From positions 124,001 through 188,000 of the forward strand of contig NZ_JALGBZ010000003.1 of NCBI RefSeq assembly GCF_023757625.1: 64,000 nucleotides of DNA, given 5' to 3'. The notes below the pieces were generated by a model. It worked only from the letters and a program-made list of their open reading frames with translations. It was not told where the DNA came from and did no database searches. Positions 43,553-54,120 of the stretch are shown here, one piece after another. The position numbers were made by a program, and so were the translations under genes. The first letter of the stretch is position 1. Each line of letters begins with the position of its first letter. The stretch comes from Halomonas sp. S3-1-1 (GTDB taxonomy: Bacteria; Pseudomonadota; Gammaproteobacteria; Pseudomonadales; Halomonadaceae).

Positions 43553-44593
43553 ATGAAAGCTGTAGTAATCGAGCACTTTGCCATCCCGCCGTCTATTCAG
43601 CAGGTGCCCGACCCGACGCCGGAAGCCCACGGCGTGGTGGTCAAGGTGATGGCCAACGGGGTGTGCCGCAGCGACTGGCACGCCTGGATGGGCCACGACC
43701 CGGATGTCGTGCTACCCCACGTGCCCGGTCACGAGCTGGCCGGTAACGTCGAGGCGGTGGGCAAGGACGTGACCCGGTGGCGTGTCGGCGACCGGGTGAC
43801 GGTGCCGTTTGTCGGCGGGTGCGGCCACTGCCCGGAGTGTCATTCGGGCAATCATCAGGTGTGCGATAACCAGTTCCAGCCTGGCTTTACCCACTGGGGC
43901 TCCTTTGCCGAGTATGTAAGCATTCACTACGCCGATGTGAATCTGGTGGCGTTACCCGAAACGCTCGACTTCGCCACCGCGGCGAGTTTGGGGTGTCGGT
44001 TCGTGACCTCGTTTCGCGCGGTGGTGGATCAAGGCCGCGCGGCGCCGGGCCAGTGGGTGGCGGTGCACGGCTGCGGCGGCGTGGGGCTCTCGGCGGTGAT
44101 GATCGCTAATGCTTTGGGCGCTAACGTGGTGGCGGTGGATATCTCCGAGGATGCGCTGACGCTCGCCCGCAAACTCGGTGCGGTGGCCACCGTGAACGCG
44201 GCCGAGGTGGCCAGTGTCGTCGAGGCGGTCAGGGAGATCACCCGGGGCGGTGCCCACGTCTCGCTGGATGCGCTGGGTCACCCCACCACCTGCTTCAACT
44301 CGATCGGCAATCTGCGCAAGCGCGGCCGCCATGTTCAGGTGGGCCTGATGCTCGCCGACCACAGCACCCCGGCGATCCCCATGAGTCAGGTAATTGCCAA
44401 CGAGCTTGAGATCTTCGGTAGCCACGGCATGCAGGCGCACCGCTATGGCGACATGCTGGCGATGATCGAATCCGGCAAGTTGGAACCGGAGCGGCTGATC
44501 GGCCGCAGAATCACCCTCGAGGAGTCGATCGATGCGCTGGTCACTATGGACAAGTTCGAAAGCGCTGGAGTGACGGTGGTCACCCAATTCTGA
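43553..44593 (+). CDS. Zinc-dependent alcohol dehydrogenase
   Basis: 346 residues of the medium-chain dehydrogenase family. The catalytic zinc site includes [13 protein letters not shown] and VPGHELAG; the structural zinc cysteines are in [17 protein letters not shown] (about 88-104). The NAD(P) fold is at [20 protein letters not shown] near residue 170. It oxidises alcohols to aldehydes or the reverse; the exact substrate is unclear. AGGAG precedes the ATG at 43553. It has its own transcription, diverging from hsdR, and is followed by an exported hydrolase gene. Confidence 0.9.
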   Translation: MKAVVIEHFAIPPSIQQVPDPTPEAHGVVVKVMANGVCRSDWHAWMGHDPDVVLPHVPGHELAGNVEAVGKDVTRWRVGDRVTVPFVGGCGHCPECHSGNHQVCDNQFQPGFTHWGSFAEYVSIHYADVNLVALPETLDFATAASLGCRFVTSFRAVVDQGRAAPGQWVAVHGCGGVGLSAVMIANALGANVVAVDISEDALTLARKLGAVATVNAAEVASVVEAVREITRGGAHVSLDALGHPTTCFNSIGNLRKRGRHVQVGLMLADHSTPAIPMSQVIANELEIFGSHGMQAHRYGDMLAMIESGKLEPERLIGRRITLEESIDALVTMDKFESAGVTVVTQF

Positions 44594-44682
44594 ATCCCAC
44601 CCGTTACTAAAAGCCAATAGTCGTGGCCGCCCTTAAAATGATAATAAACAAGGCACTATCAACTTTGATGAAGGGGCGGGCA

Positions 44683-46587
44683 ATGGCAATCACGAAACGG
44701 GCGGGGCTCGCCTCGATGGTATTGGTGGGGGCTCTGGGGGTGGCGTTTACCGCGCAGGCGCGGGTGACGAGTTTCGAGGTGGTCGATACGGGCGATGCCT
44801 ATGAGGGCCAGGTGTTCGACGATGCCGGGCGTTATGAGCGCATCGATGCGGTGGCGCATTTCGCCATCGACCCGCAAAGCCCGCGCGCCCGCGCGGTGGT
44901 CGATCTCGACAAGGCGGCTGTCGACGAGCGCGGCGAGGTCACGTTCAGCACCGAGGTGTCGATCCTTCGCCCCGTAGAGCAGGACTCGACGACGCTCTTG
45001 TACGACGTGCCCAACCGGGGCCGGAATCTGGCGCTGCCGCTGTTCAACCTTTCCCAGCCTGCCAGCGGGTTCAGTCTTGACGAGCCCGGCGACGGCTTTT
45101 TGATGGAGCAGGGCTACACGCTGGTCTGGAGCGGCTGGCAAGTGGGGCTGGATGACGCGTCGATTCGAATCGATCTGCCCATCGCGCAGGGAATAACGGG
45201 GCCTTCGCGGGAGGAGTTTATCTTCGATGATCACGAAGCGGTCAGCGTCGCGGCGCTCAGCTATCCTGCCGTCAGCCTGGACCCCAATGATGCGACGCTG
45301 ACGGTGCGGCCGAGCGCCGGTGAGCCGCGTCGCGCTGTCGAGGCGTCGTCCTATCGCTATCTGGACGATCAGCACATCGAGATTCAGCGCCCCGCCGATA
45401 TGGATGGGGGCGCCATCTATGAGTTCATCTATACCGCCCGTGAGTCCCGGCCCAGCGGGCTGGGCATGCTCGCCACGAGCGATCTCGTCTCGTTTCTGCG
45501 CGGCGCGCCGGGGCACGATGTCACCTCGCCGCTGGAGGGCGTCCAGCATACGCTGGCGCTCGGGGTGTCCCAGTCCGGGCGTTTCTTGCGCGACTTCATC
45601 TATCAGGGCTTCAATGCGGACGCCCAAGGCCAGCGCGTTTTCGACGGCGCCATGGCGCATATCGCCGGGTCACGAAAGACGTTTACCAACGCTCGCTTCG
45701 CCCAGCCCGGGCGCTACTCGCGCCAGCACGAGGATCACGACGTCACCGGCGATCAATTTCCGTTTAGCTACGTGGAAACCGAGGACCTGGATGGTGAACG
45801 TGACAGCGTATTCGCCGCCTGCCGGGCAACCGGTACCTGCCCCAAATTGATGCATACGGATACTTCGACCGAGTTTTGGCAGGCGCGCTCGTCGCTGGTG
45901 TCCACCGCGCCGAACGGCGAGGCGCTGCGCATGCCCGACGACGTGCGCCTCTACTTCTTTCCCGGTGCCCAGCATTTCAGCCCCTGGGGCGCCACGCCGA
46001 AGGCGGTCGACACCTGCCGCTTTCCAAGCAACCCGCTCAGCGTCGCGCCCAGCATGCGCGCGCTGGTCGTCGCCCTTGACGCGTGGGTGTCCGAAGGCCG
46101 CGAGCCCCCGGCCAGCCGCTTCCCGGGCCTGGCCGGTGACGAGCCGCTGATCGATCTTGAGGCGCTGACACTGCCGCCGCTACAGGGTGAAACGCTGACG
46201 CCCCCGGTCAATGAGCTGGCGGTGATCGACCACGATGTTCTACCGCCGGTGGCCGGCGAGCGCTATACGGTCAAGGTACCCGCCGTGGACTCGGACGGCA
46301 TCGACCAGGGCGGTATCCGCCAGCCCTATGTCGCAGCGCCGCTGGGCACTTATCTGGGGTGGAACCTGCGCGACGAAGGCTTCGCCGAAGGGCAGCTTTG
46401 CGGCGTGACCGGAAGCTTCATTGCCTTCGATGACGAAGGCGATACCCGGCCATCAGCGACGGCGCGCTTTCCGACGGAGCAGGCGTACCAGAGCGCCTTG
46501 AGCACCGCTGTCGACGAGCTGGTGGCGGCCGGGTTCATGCTCGAAAGCGATCGCGAGCTGGTGATGGACAGCGCGCCGGCCAGATAG
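44683..46587 (+). CDS. Exported alpha/beta-hydrolase domain protein
   Basis: About 634 residues with an N-terminal signal peptide (MVLVGALGVAFTAQA, cleavage near residue 28). The body fits the Abhydrolase_10-type family of large secreted hydrolases: LYDVPNRGRNLALPLFN, YTLVWSGWQVG, and the nucleophile elbow LGVSQSGRFLRDFIY near residue 305 (Ser in GVSQSG). The His is probably in FPGAQHFSPWG. ATG at 44683 with AGGGGCGGG just upstream; earlier in-frame starts lack this. Substrate unknown; periplasmic or secreted. Confidence 0.82.
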   Translation: MAITKRAGLASMVLVGALGVAFTAQARVTSFEVVDTGDAYEGQVFDDAGRYERIDAVAHFAIDPQSPRARAVVDLDKAAVDERGEVTFSTEVSILRPVEQDSTTLLYDVPNRGRNLALPLFNLSQPASGFSLDEPGDGFLMEQGYTLVWSGWQVGLDDASIRIDLPIAQGITGPSREEFIFDDHEAVSVAALSYPAVSLDPNDATLTVRPSAGEPRRAVEASSYRYLDDQHIEIQRPADMDGGAIYEFIYTARESRPSGLGMLATSDLVSFLRGAPGHDVTSPLEGVQHTLALGVSQSGRFLRDFIYQGFNADAQGQRVFDGAMAHIAGSRKTFTNARFAQPGRYSRQHEDHDVTGDQFPFSYVETEDLDGERDSVFAACRATGTCPKLMHTDTSTEFWQARSSLVSTAPNGEALRMPDDVRLYFFPGAQHFSPWGATPKAVDTCRFPSNPLSVAPSMRALVVALDAWVSEGREPPASRFPGLAGDEPLIDLEALTLPPLQGETLTPPVNELAVIDHDVLPPVAGERYTVKVPAVDSDGIDQGGIRQPYVAAPLGTYLGWNLRDEGFAEGQLCGVTGSFIAFDDEGDTRPSATARFPTEQAYQSALSTAVDELVAAGFMLESDRELVMDSAPAR

Positions 46588-46598
46588 GTACCGCCTTC

Positions 46599-46636
46599 CG
46601 GCACTGCCTGGCCCATGATCGGGCCAGGCAGTGCCG
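46599..46636. terminator. Perfect 16-bp hairpin
   Basis: CGGCACTGCCTGGCCC and its exact complement with a six-base loop (ATGATC), twelve bases after the hydrolase stop. No T-run follows, so it may act as a processing or 3'-end-stabilising structure as much as a terminator. Confidence 0.6.
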
Positions 46637-46740
46637 ATCGACTTGGGTCGATTTCCTTCAATCACCCTGTGGAAATTATTCGCTCCTCAATCGCGGTGCC
46701 GGGTTTTAAGCTGTGGGCATTCTGCATCGAGGAGCACGAT

Positions 46741-47616
46741 ATGCCTGCATCGACTTCCCCCTCCGCGCGCCGCGTCATCCAACAGCATCCGGCGCACCGC
46801 GACGATATCGGCGATCTCACCACCCGGCGCCCACTGCCGGGGCCCGGGCTCGATCAGCTCGATCCGTTTCTATTTTTGAACCACCACGGCCCGCAGACCT
46901 ACCCGGCCAACAACCAGGGGCTGCCCTTTGGCCCGCACCCGCACCGCGGCTTCGAGACGGTGACGTTCATTTTGGAAGGCTCGCTTGCCCATGCCGACAG
47001 CACCGACCATCAGAGCGTAATCCATGAAGGTGGCGTGCAGTGGATGACCGCGGGTAGCGGCATCGTGCACGCCGAAGTATCGCCGCCGGAGTTCAAGCGC
47101 GACGGCGGGCCGCTGGAGATCCTGCAGCTTTGGATCAACCTGCCCTCGAAACTCAAGATGAGCGCGCCGCACTACGTCGGCCTGCAGCAGGGTGACATTC
47201 CCCGCGTAGCGCTTGCCGGCGGCGGCGAGCTGAATCTGATCGCCGGCGAGTGGGAAGAAACCCAAGGCCCGGTCGAGACGCTAACCGGCGTGTTCATGTC
47301 GACGCTGACGCTTCCCGCCGGCAGTCGCGTAACGCTACCCGTCGCGGCTGGCCGCCAGGTGTTTCTCTACGTGGTGAACGGCGATGTCAGCGTGGGCGGC
47401 GAGCCGGCCAAGGCACACCACCTGATCGAAGTCGACCGCGACGGCGAGCACCTCGATATTGAAGCGTCCACGGGGGCGCGGCTGCTGTTTGGTCACGCCG
47501 AGGTCATCGACGAGCCGGTCTACTCCCACGGCCCCTTCGTGATGACCACCCGCGAGGAGATCGTTCAGGCGGTGGAGGATTACCAGGCGGGCAAGTTTGG
47601 TGGCTTGAACGCCTAA
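46741..47616 (+). CDS. Pirin-family bicupin
   Basis: 291 residues. The N-terminal pirin cupin has the metal motif FGPHPHRGFETVTFILEG (about 60-77) and GGVQWMTAGSGIVHAE with its His and Glu ligands; the C-terminal cupin is shorter. Bacterial pirins are quercetin-dioxygenase-like or redox-sensing proteins. GAGGAG precedes the ATG at 46741. The stop overlaps by four bases with the convergent DNA glycosylase gene. Confidence 0.92.
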   Translation: MPASTSPSARRVIQQHPAHRDDIGDLTTRRPLPGPGLDQLDPFLFLNHHGPQTYPANNQGLPFGPHPHRGFETVTFILEGSLAHADSTDHQSVIHEGGVQWMTAGSGIVHAEVSPPEFKRDGGPLEILQLWINLPSKLKMSAPHYVGLQQGDIPRVALAGGGELNLIAGEWEETQGPVETLTGVFMSTLTLPAGSRVTLPVAAGRQVFLYVVNGDVSVGGEPAKAHHLIEVDRDGEHLDIEASTGARLLFGHAEVIDEPVYSHGPFVMTTREEIVQAVEDYQAGKFGGLNA

Positions 47617-48224
47617 AGCGGCTCGCCGCGGTAGTAGTGCCACAGAAAAAGCGCGCCTACGCTTCGCCAGGGCGCCCAGTGTTCGACCATTTGGCGCGCC
47701 TGCCTGGGCGTGGGCTTGTCGTCCAGGCGCTTGAGCCGGCCCAGCGCCACGCGCAGGGCTAGATCGTCCGCCGGAAACACGTCCACTCGCCCAAGCGAAA
47801 ACATCAGGTAGATTTCCGCGCTCCAGCGCCCGAAACCTCTAAGGGCGGTGATGGCGCTAATGGCCTCTTCATCGCTTAGCCGTTCGAGGCCATCGGCGCT
47901 GAAGGTGCCGGCAAGCTCCGCCTCGGCCAAGCCCTTGGCGTACTCGATCTTGCGCCAGGAGAGCCCGGCGTCGCGCAGTGCCTGGCCTTCTACCTCCATC
48001 ACCGCCTTGGCGTGAAGCGCCGGGAGCAGCGTGTTGACCCGGTTCATGATCGAGCGCGCCGCTTCGACGGAGAGCTGCTGGCTGACGATGGTGGAGAAGA
48101 AGGTGGCAAAGCCGCGCTCGCGCTGGCGCGGCGCGGGGGCGCCGACCTGGGGCAGGGCACGGGCGATGTCCGCATCCATCGCGGCCAGCGCGTTCATTGC
48201 TTGGGTAATGGTGTCCGGTGTCAT
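47613..48224 (-). CDS. DNA-3-methyladenine glycosylase, AlkA-like
   Basis: 203 residues of the HhH-GPD base-excision family. The helix-hairpin-helix is ITALRGFGRWSAEIYLMFSL (near residues 118-137) and the catalytic Asp follows in VDVFPADDLALRVAL. It removes alkylated bases from DNA. It lacks the AlkA N-terminal domain, matching the shorter MPG II/Mag-type proteins. Convergent with pirin, overlapping by four bases at the stops. Confidence 0.9.
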   Translation of the reverse strand: MTPDTITQAMNALAAMDADIARALPQVGAPAPRQRERGFATFFSTIVSQQLSVEAARSIMNRVNTLLPALHAKAVMEVEGQALRDAGLSWRKIEYAKGLAEAELAGTFSADGLERLSDEEAISAITALRGFGRWSAEIYLMFSLGRVDVFPADDLALRVALGRLKRLDDKPTPRQARQMVEHWAPWRSVGALFLWHYYRGEPL

Positions 48225-48405
48225 GGGCTCGCGGTCGTCACGCGTTGCGAAGTGAATCTCTAACGTAGCAGCAAATCACGCGTACAAGGGGCGGCGCACG
48301 ACCAACTTTTTGGCCGTCCGTGTTTCTACTTTCGTCTAATCCTGCGATCATTCGCGCCATTCAAAGCGATCGACATGCGGGCGCCGAGCGTCCGGGGAGC
48401 AAGGT

Positions 48406-49614
48406 GTGCAAGAGTCTTCTCAAGGCCAGGCGCGGAGTCCGCGGCTGGCCGAGTTTGCGTTAGCGCTGGGCGGTTTCGGGATCGGCACCAGCGAGTTCGT
48501 CATCATGGGATTGATGAACCGGGTAGCGGGGGATCTCGCGGTCACCGTGCCCCAGGTGGGCTACGCCATTAGCAGCTACGCCCTGGGCGTGGTCGTGGGG
48601 GCGCCGATCATCTCGGCGCTGGCGGCGCGCATGCCGCGGCGGCTTTTATTGATTCTGCTGATGCTCGTGTTTGCCGTCGGTAACATCGCCAGCGCCATGG
48701 CGCCGGAGTTCTGGTCCTTCGTGGCGCTGCGCTTTTTGGCGGGGCTGCCGCACGGCGCCTACTTCGGTGTGGCCGCGTTGGTCGCCGCAGGAGCGGTGCC
48801 GGTAGATCAGCGGGCGCGGGCGGTGTCGCGGGTGATGATGGGGCTGACCGTGGCGATTTTGCTCGGCGCGCCGCTGGGCACCTGGGCGGGTAATCAGTTC
48901 GGCTGGCAGGTCGCGTTTACCGGGGTGGGCGTCATCGCCGTCGTCACGGCGCTGTTGATTCGCCTGTTCGTGCCCGTACAGCCTGTCGATTTGACGGCGA
49001 GCCCGGTGAAAGAACTCTCGGCGCTCTTGAAACAGCGCGTGCTGGTGACCATCGCCATCGCCTGTATTGGCTGCGGCGGCATGTTCTCCATCTTTAGCTA
49101 CGTGATGCCTACGCTGACTCGCCAGGCCGGCATGAGCGAGGCACTCGGCCCGCTGGTGCTGGTGATTTTCGGTATCGGCTCGATCATCGGTAACCTGGTA
49201 GGCGGGCGCATGGCGGACAAGAACCTGATGCGCGCAATCCCACGCATTTTGATCTGGTGCGCGGTGATTCAAGGGCTTTACTACTTTGCTGCCAACAGCG
49301 TCTGGAGCGGGCTTCTGTTCGTCGGTTTGGTGGGAACCAGCATGGCACTGGCGCCGTCGCTGCAAACGCGCCTGATGGACGTGGCGGAGGACGCCCAGAC
49401 CATGGCGGCCTCGCTCAATCACGCCGCCTTCAACGGCGCCAACGCCCTAGGCGCCTGGCTTGCCGGGCTTGCCATCAGCGCCGGTTTCACGCCGTCGAGC
49501 ACGGGCTTTGTGGGCACTGGGCTGGCGCTATGCGGGCTGGTCATCTTCGTTTTTGGGCGGTGGCTGGAAAAACGCACGTACCCGGCCTCTTCGCTAAGTA
49601 ATAACATGAGTTAA
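48406..49614 (+). CDS. MFS exporter, AraJ-like
   Basis: 402 residues, twelve membrane segments in the usual 6+6 pattern. The N-terminus (ALALGGFGIGTSEFVIMGLM) is the DHA1/AraJ signature, and VSRVMMGLTVAILLGAPLGT is a typical motif C region. It exports sugars or drugs by proton exchange; the substrate is not known. Start GTG at 48406 with GGGGAG upstream. Confidence 0.88.
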   Translation: MQESSQGQARSPRLAEFALALGGFGIGTSEFVIMGLMNRVAGDLAVTVPQVGYAISSYALGVVVGAPIISALAARMPRRLLLILLMLVFAVGNIASAMAPEFWSFVALRFLAGLPHGAYFGVAALVAAGAVPVDQRARAVSRVMMGLTVAILLGAPLGTWAGNQFGWQVAFTGVGVIAVVTALLIRLFVPVQPVDLTASPVKELSALLKQRVLVTIAIACIGCGGMFSIFSYVMPTLTRQAGMSEALGPLVLVIFGIGSIIGNLVGGRMADKNLMRAIPRILIWCAVIQGLYYFAANSVWSGLLFVGLVGTSMALAPSLQTRLMDVAEDAQTMAASLNHAAFNGANALGAWLAGLAISAGFTPSSTGFVGTGLALCGLVIFVFGRWLEKRTYPASSLSNNMS

Positions 49615-49695
49615 ATCGGCGTTTGCGCAATAAAGCTGGCAAAGGCGTACAAACCTTTCTAGGTTATATAGGTGCACCCCATAAGGAGATGACTC

Positions 49696-49947
49696 ATGCA
49701 TACCCCGATTTTGAAAACCTCGCGCATCGTGACGCTTTCCGCCATTGCCGCGCTGACTATCGGCCTGGCCGGCTGTGGTTCCACCACCGGTGAGCGTACC
49801 GCCAGCGGTGCGGGCGTGGGCGCGGCGGTCGGCGCGGGTACCGCGGCGGCCACCGGCGGCAGCGTCGGCGGCGGCGCGATTCTTGGCGCCGGCGCAGGTG
49901 CCGCGGCGGGCGCGCTGACCGACGAAGACGACATCAACCTCGAGTGA
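49696..49947 (+). CDS. Glycine-zipper lipoprotein
   Basis: 83 residues. The N-terminal signal ends in the lipobox LAGC (Cys near residue 27), so the protein is lipidated. The mature part is a Gly/Ala-rich zipper (GAGVGAAVGAGTAAATGG and GGGAILGAGAGAAAGAL) ending in an acidic tail. Such small envelope lipoproteins are common and poorly understood. AAGGAG lies before the ATG. Convergent with the extensin-like gene, four bases apart. Confidence 0.85.
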   Translation: MHTPILKTSRIVTLSAIAALTIGLAGCGSTTGERTASGAGVGAAVGAGTAAATGGSVGGGAILGAGAGAAAGALTDEDDINLE

Positions 49948-49951
49948 TCGT

Positions 49952-50647
49952 CTAACGGCATAGCCCGTAGCCGCGCATGCCCATGTGAAAGTGGTCGGCA
50001 TGCGCGGCGTTGTATTCCGGCCCCAGTACGTTTCCAAAGCTTTTGCAGGCGCCATCTCGCGCCGCTCTGAAGAACTCTCCTACTGCGCCTTCGTTGTCCC
50101 AATTATTGATTAGCGTGATGCGCCGGCCGTTTTCAAAACGAAATCCCGTGACATCCAGCGCTTCTGCCGTGGCATGCTCACTGCGACGCCCGGTTGCTCT
50201 TCCGTAAACGTTGCGACAGGCGAAGCTTCCCACGTGATCCACTTGGCTGACGCGGCTGCCCATGATCTCGGCGGCGGCGGGCTGAAGTTCGTGGCGCTCG
50301 AACATGACCCAGGCCAGTGCCATGGGGCAGGAAGCGACGAAGCTTCGGTTAAAGCGCACGCTGCTCGAATTCATACGCACGATGTTGGAAAGCGGGCAGC
50401 TCGTCGTCGGCGAATAGTCCGCCACCGGCGTGTAGTTGAGCTCGCTCGAGGGCACGGTGTCTAGCGCGGCCAGACACCCCTGGCGGTCGCCTTCCAGGCG
50501 CTTGAGCTTGAGTTTAGTGACCGGCGTAATCGGGTCGTCGATATGCAGCGGGGCCCAGGGCGCCCACTGGCGGGGAATCTCGATGATGCCTTTTTGCAGC
50601 GCCACACCCAAGGCAATCAGCGCCAGAATGAAAACCGTCCCTCGCAT
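49952..50647 (-). CDS. Extensin-like C-terminal domain protein
   Basis: 231 residues with an N-terminal membrane segment (VFILALIALGVALQKGI). The extensin-like domain has conserved Cys residues and the metal-peptidase-like pattern RRSEHATAEALDVTGF, with HADHFHMGMRGYG near the C-terminus. This resembles the D-Ala-D-Ala carboxypeptidase/LAS fold, so action on the cell wall is likely. Located at the membrane, facing the periplasm. Confidence 0.85.
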   Translation of the reverse strand: MRGTVFILALIALGVALQKGIIEIPRQWAPWAPLHIDDPITPVTKLKLKRLEGDRQGCLAALDTVPSSELNYTPVADYSPTTSCPLSNIVRMNSSSVRFNRSFVASCPMALAWVMFERHELQPAAAEIMGSRVSQVDHVGSFACRNVYGRATGRRSEHATAEALDVTGFRFENGRRITLINNWDNEGAVGEFFRAARDGACKSFGNVLGPEYNAAHADHFHMGMRGYGLCR

Positions 50648-50790
50648 GCCGCTCTCCTTGGGTGATTAACGCTTATTGAGCGCGCCCAGGCTTTTACTAC
50701 AGCCCGCGCGGCAGGTATGCGATACTGCCCGGCTTTAGCGCCACATGCGAGCGGTAAGCGTGGCATGCCAGGGTCAACGACTGTTTTTGA

Positions 50791-51435
<645 letters not shown>

Positions 51436-51523
51436 TCTATCGGGTCCAGTGACCCATTTTTGCCGAGTCGGCGGTCGTTTCAAGCCCAGCCGGCCCGGCG
51501 TCGTTTTTTAAAGGAAAGCTCCC

Positions 51524-51781
51524 ATGGCGCGCGTTACCGTCGAAGATTGTCTCGAAAACGTAGAAAACCGCTTCAAGCTGGTGATGATTTCTACCCAGCG
51601 GGCCCGCCAGCTCGCCCGCGGCTCCCGCGATGCCCAGCTTGCTTGGGAGAACGACAAGCCCACGGTCATGGCGCTGCGTGAGATCGCCGCAGGCCTGGTC
51701 GATCATACCGTGCTCGACGAGCCGGTCGAGGCGCCGGTACGCCAGCGCCCGGCTGCGCCCAGCATTCAGATCGACGACTGA
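51524..51781 (+). CDS. rpoZ: RNA polymerase omega subunit
   Basis: 85 residues. The start [20 protein letters not shown] and the [20 protein letters not shown] block are diagnostic of omega, which helps assemble RNA polymerase and, with beta prime, forms a ppGpp site. It lies between gmk and spoT as in most gammaproteobacteria. A weak AAGGAAAG precedes the start. Confidence 0.97.
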   Translation: MARVTVEDCLENVENRFKLVMISTQRARQLARGSRDAQLAWENDKPTVMALREIAAGLVDHTVLDEPVEAPVRQRPAAPSIQIDD

Positions 51782-51806
51782 GTCCGGAACCGAAGGGGCG
51801 CGTTCC

Positions 51807-53939
51807 ATGTTCACCATCGATGACCTGGCCGACCGGCTCGGCGGCTATCTACCCTCGGACGAGATCCAGCAGGTCAAACGCGCCTTCTACTACGCCGAAC
51901 AGGCCCACGACGGCCAGCGGCGCCGCTCCGGCGAGCCCTACGTTACCCACCCGCTCGCCGTCGCCAATATCCTCGCCAATATGCACATGGACCATCAAAG
52001 CCTGATGGCAGCCATGCTGCACGATGTGATCGAGGATACCGGCGTATCAAAAAAGGCCCTTGGCGAGCAGTTCGGCCAGCCGGTGGCAGAGCTGGTCGAC
52101 GGCGTCTCGAAGCTCACCCAGATCACCTTCGAGGACAAGGCCGTCGCTCAGGCGGAGAACTTCCAGAAGATGGTACTGGCGATGTCGCGGGACATCCGCG
52201 TCATCATCGTCAAACTCGCCGACCGGCTGCACAACATGCGCACCCTGGGCGCGCTGCGCCCTGACAAGAAGCGGCGCATCGCCCGCGAGACGCTGGAGAT
52301 CTACGCCCGCGTGGCCGGGCGGCTCGGGATCAACACCATCCGCATCGAGCTCGAGGATCTTTCGTTCCAAGCGATCCATCCGATGCGCGCCGAGCGGATC
52401 AAACGCGCGGTGGCCAGCGCCCGCGGCAACCGGCGAAGCGCGATGCGCCAGATTCAGTCGTCGCTACAGCAAAGCCTGGACGACGAAGCGCTCCAGGGCA
52501 CGGTGATCGGCCGGCAAAAGCATCTGCTTTCCATCTACAAGAAGATGCGCGACCAGCGAAAGCCCTTCGCCGAGATCATGGACGTGTTCGGTTTTCGCAT
52601 CATCACCGACGACGTGGCGAGCTGCTACCGGATCCTGGGCGTGGTGCATAACCTCTTCAAGCCGGTGCCCGGGCGCTTCAAGGATTACATCGCCATTCCC
52701 AAGGCGAACGGCTACCAGAGCCTGCACACCACGCTCTTTGGCCAGCGCGGCATGCCCATCGAGGTGCAGATTCGCACCCGCGAGATGGAAGCGATGGCCA
52801 ACAACGGCATTGCCGCCCACTGGCTCTACAAGGCCGGCCAGACCGAGCACCCGATCGCCGAGGGCAGCCACGCCCGGGCGCGGGCCTGGGTCAAGGGCTT
52901 ACTCGAGATGCAGCGCCACGCCGGCGACTCGCTGGAGTTCATCGAGCACGTCAAAAACGATCTGTTCCCCGACGACATCTACGTGTTCACGCCCAAGGGC
53001 GACATCATGGAGCTGCCCCAGGGCGCGACGGTGGTCGACTTCGCCTACAGCGTGCACACCGATATCGGCAACAACTGCATCGCCTGTCGCATCGACCGTC
53101 ACCTGGCGCCGCTCTCCACGCGGCTGGAAAGCGGCCAGACGCTGGAAATCATCACCGCCCCCGGAGCGCGGCCCAACCTGTCGTGGCTCAATTTCGTCTC
53201 TACGGCCAAGGCACGCTCGGCGATTCGCCACGCCCTGAAGCACCAGCAGCAGTCCGAGGCGATCATGCTCGGGCGGCGGCTGCTCAACAAGGCGCTGGCC
53301 TCTTATGAGACGAGCCTCGAAGAGCTCGACGAGCGGGTCTTCGCCAAGGCGCTCAAGGAGCTCGACGTCTCCTCGCTTGATACCTTGCTGGAGTCAGTGG
53401 GGCTGGGTAATCGTATGGCCTACGTGGCGGCCCGGCGGCTGGCGGATACCGCCCAGGGCGAGAATCGCGAGATCAACCGGCTGGAGAACAGCGATAACGC
53501 GGTGGTGATCAGCGGTAGCGAAGGCATGGTGTTGAGCTTTGCCCGCTGCTGCCACCCGCTGCCCGGCGATGCGGTCGTGGGGCATCTATCGGTGGGCAAG
53601 GGCATCGTCGTGCATCGCGACGAGTGCCGAAACCTGGTAGACCTGAAAAGCGATCCAGAGAAGCTTTTCACGCTGCAGTGGTCAGAGGATATCGACGAGG
53701 ATTTCCCGGTGGCGCTGCGTATCGAGATCGAAAGCCGCCGGGGACTGGTGGCCGAGCTCGCGGGCCTGGTCACCGACGCCGATGCCAATATCGAGCGCAT
53801 CGGCATCGAAGAGCGCGACGCCAAACTTTCGACGGTGAACCTGACGCTTTCGGTCAAGGGCCGCGTGCACCTGGCGCGTATCATGAAGCGTATCCGCAAT
53901 CTGCCAAGCGTCAGTAAAATAACCCGAACGGCTAACTAG
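51807..53939 (+). CDS. spoT: Bifunctional (p)ppGpp synthetase/hydrolase
   Basis: 710 residues. The HD hydrolase domain has AAMLHDVIEDTGVSKKAL (near residue 70) and DRLHNMRTLGALRPDKKRR. The synthetase domain (about 200-370) has KPFAEIMDVFGFRI and ANGYQSLHTT. TGS (PQGATVVDFAYSVHTDIG) and C-terminal ACT domains follow. The intact HD motif supports hydrolase activity. ATG at 51807 is 25 bases after rpoZ; longer frames lie inside rpoZ. A strong terminator ends the unit. Confidence 0.97.
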   Translation: MFTIDDLADRLGGYLPSDEIQQVKRAFYYAEQAHDGQRRRSGEPYVTHPLAVANILANMHMDHQSLMAAMLHDVIEDTGVSKKALGEQFGQPVAELVDGVSKLTQITFEDKAVAQAENFQKMVLAMSRDIRVIIVKLADRLHNMRTLGALRPDKKRRIARETLEIYARVAGRLGINTIRIELEDLSFQAIHPMRAERIKRAVASARGNRRSAMRQIQSSLQQSLDDEALQGTVIGRQKHLLSIYKKMRDQRKPFAEIMDVFGFRIITDDVASCYRILGVVHNLFKPVPGRFKDYIAIPKANGYQSLHTTLFGQRGMPIEVQIRTREMEAMANNGIAAHWLYKAGQTEHPIAEGSHARARAWVKGLLEMQRHAGDSLEFIEHVKNDLFPDDIYVFTPKGDIMELPQGATVVDFAYSVHTDIGNNCIACRIDRHLAPLSTRLESGQTLEIITAPGARPNLSWLNFVSTAKARSAIRHALKHQQQSEAIMLGRRLLNKALASYETSLEELDERVFAKALKELDVSSLDTLLESVGLGNRMAYVAARRLADTAQGENREINRLENSDNAVVISGSEGMVLSFARCCHPLPGDAVVGHLSVGKGIVVHRDECRNLVDLKSDPEKLFTLQWSEDIDEDFPVALRIEIESRRGLVAELAGLVTDADANIERIGIEERDAKLSTVNLTLSVKGRVHLARIMKRIRNLPSVSKITRTAN

Positions 53940-53956
53940 AACCCGCGCATCAGCAA

Positions 53957-53990
53957 CCTCTGGCAGTGCCAGAGGCGGGCCCGCTTTTTT
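53957..53990 (+). terminator. Terminator after spoT
   Basis: CCTCTGGCA and its complement form one hairpin; directly after it the palindrome GCGGGCCCGC is followed by TTTTTT. This is a tandem hairpin ending with a good T-run. Confidence 0.85.
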
Positions 53991-54006
53991 CGATGGCCGC
54001 GTGAGC

Positions 54007-54094
54007 GACGGTTTTAAAGACGGTTTTTAAAGACAGCTCTTAAAAACAGTTTCGACGACAATTTTAACGACAACTTAAACGACGATTTTCAACC
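54007..54094 (+). repeat. Degenerate 12-14 base direct repeats before ridA
   Basis: Units such as GACGGTTTTAAA, GACGGTTTTTAAA, GACAGCTCTTAAAA, GACAATTTTAAC, GACAACTTAAAC and GACGATTTTCAACC run in one direction across the leader of ridA. They alternate a GAC start with an AT-rich tract at near-helical spacing, in a GC-rich neighbourhood. Confidence 0.6.
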
Positions 54095-54120
54095 ATCCCA
54101 TTTTCGATGACAGGAGCAGC

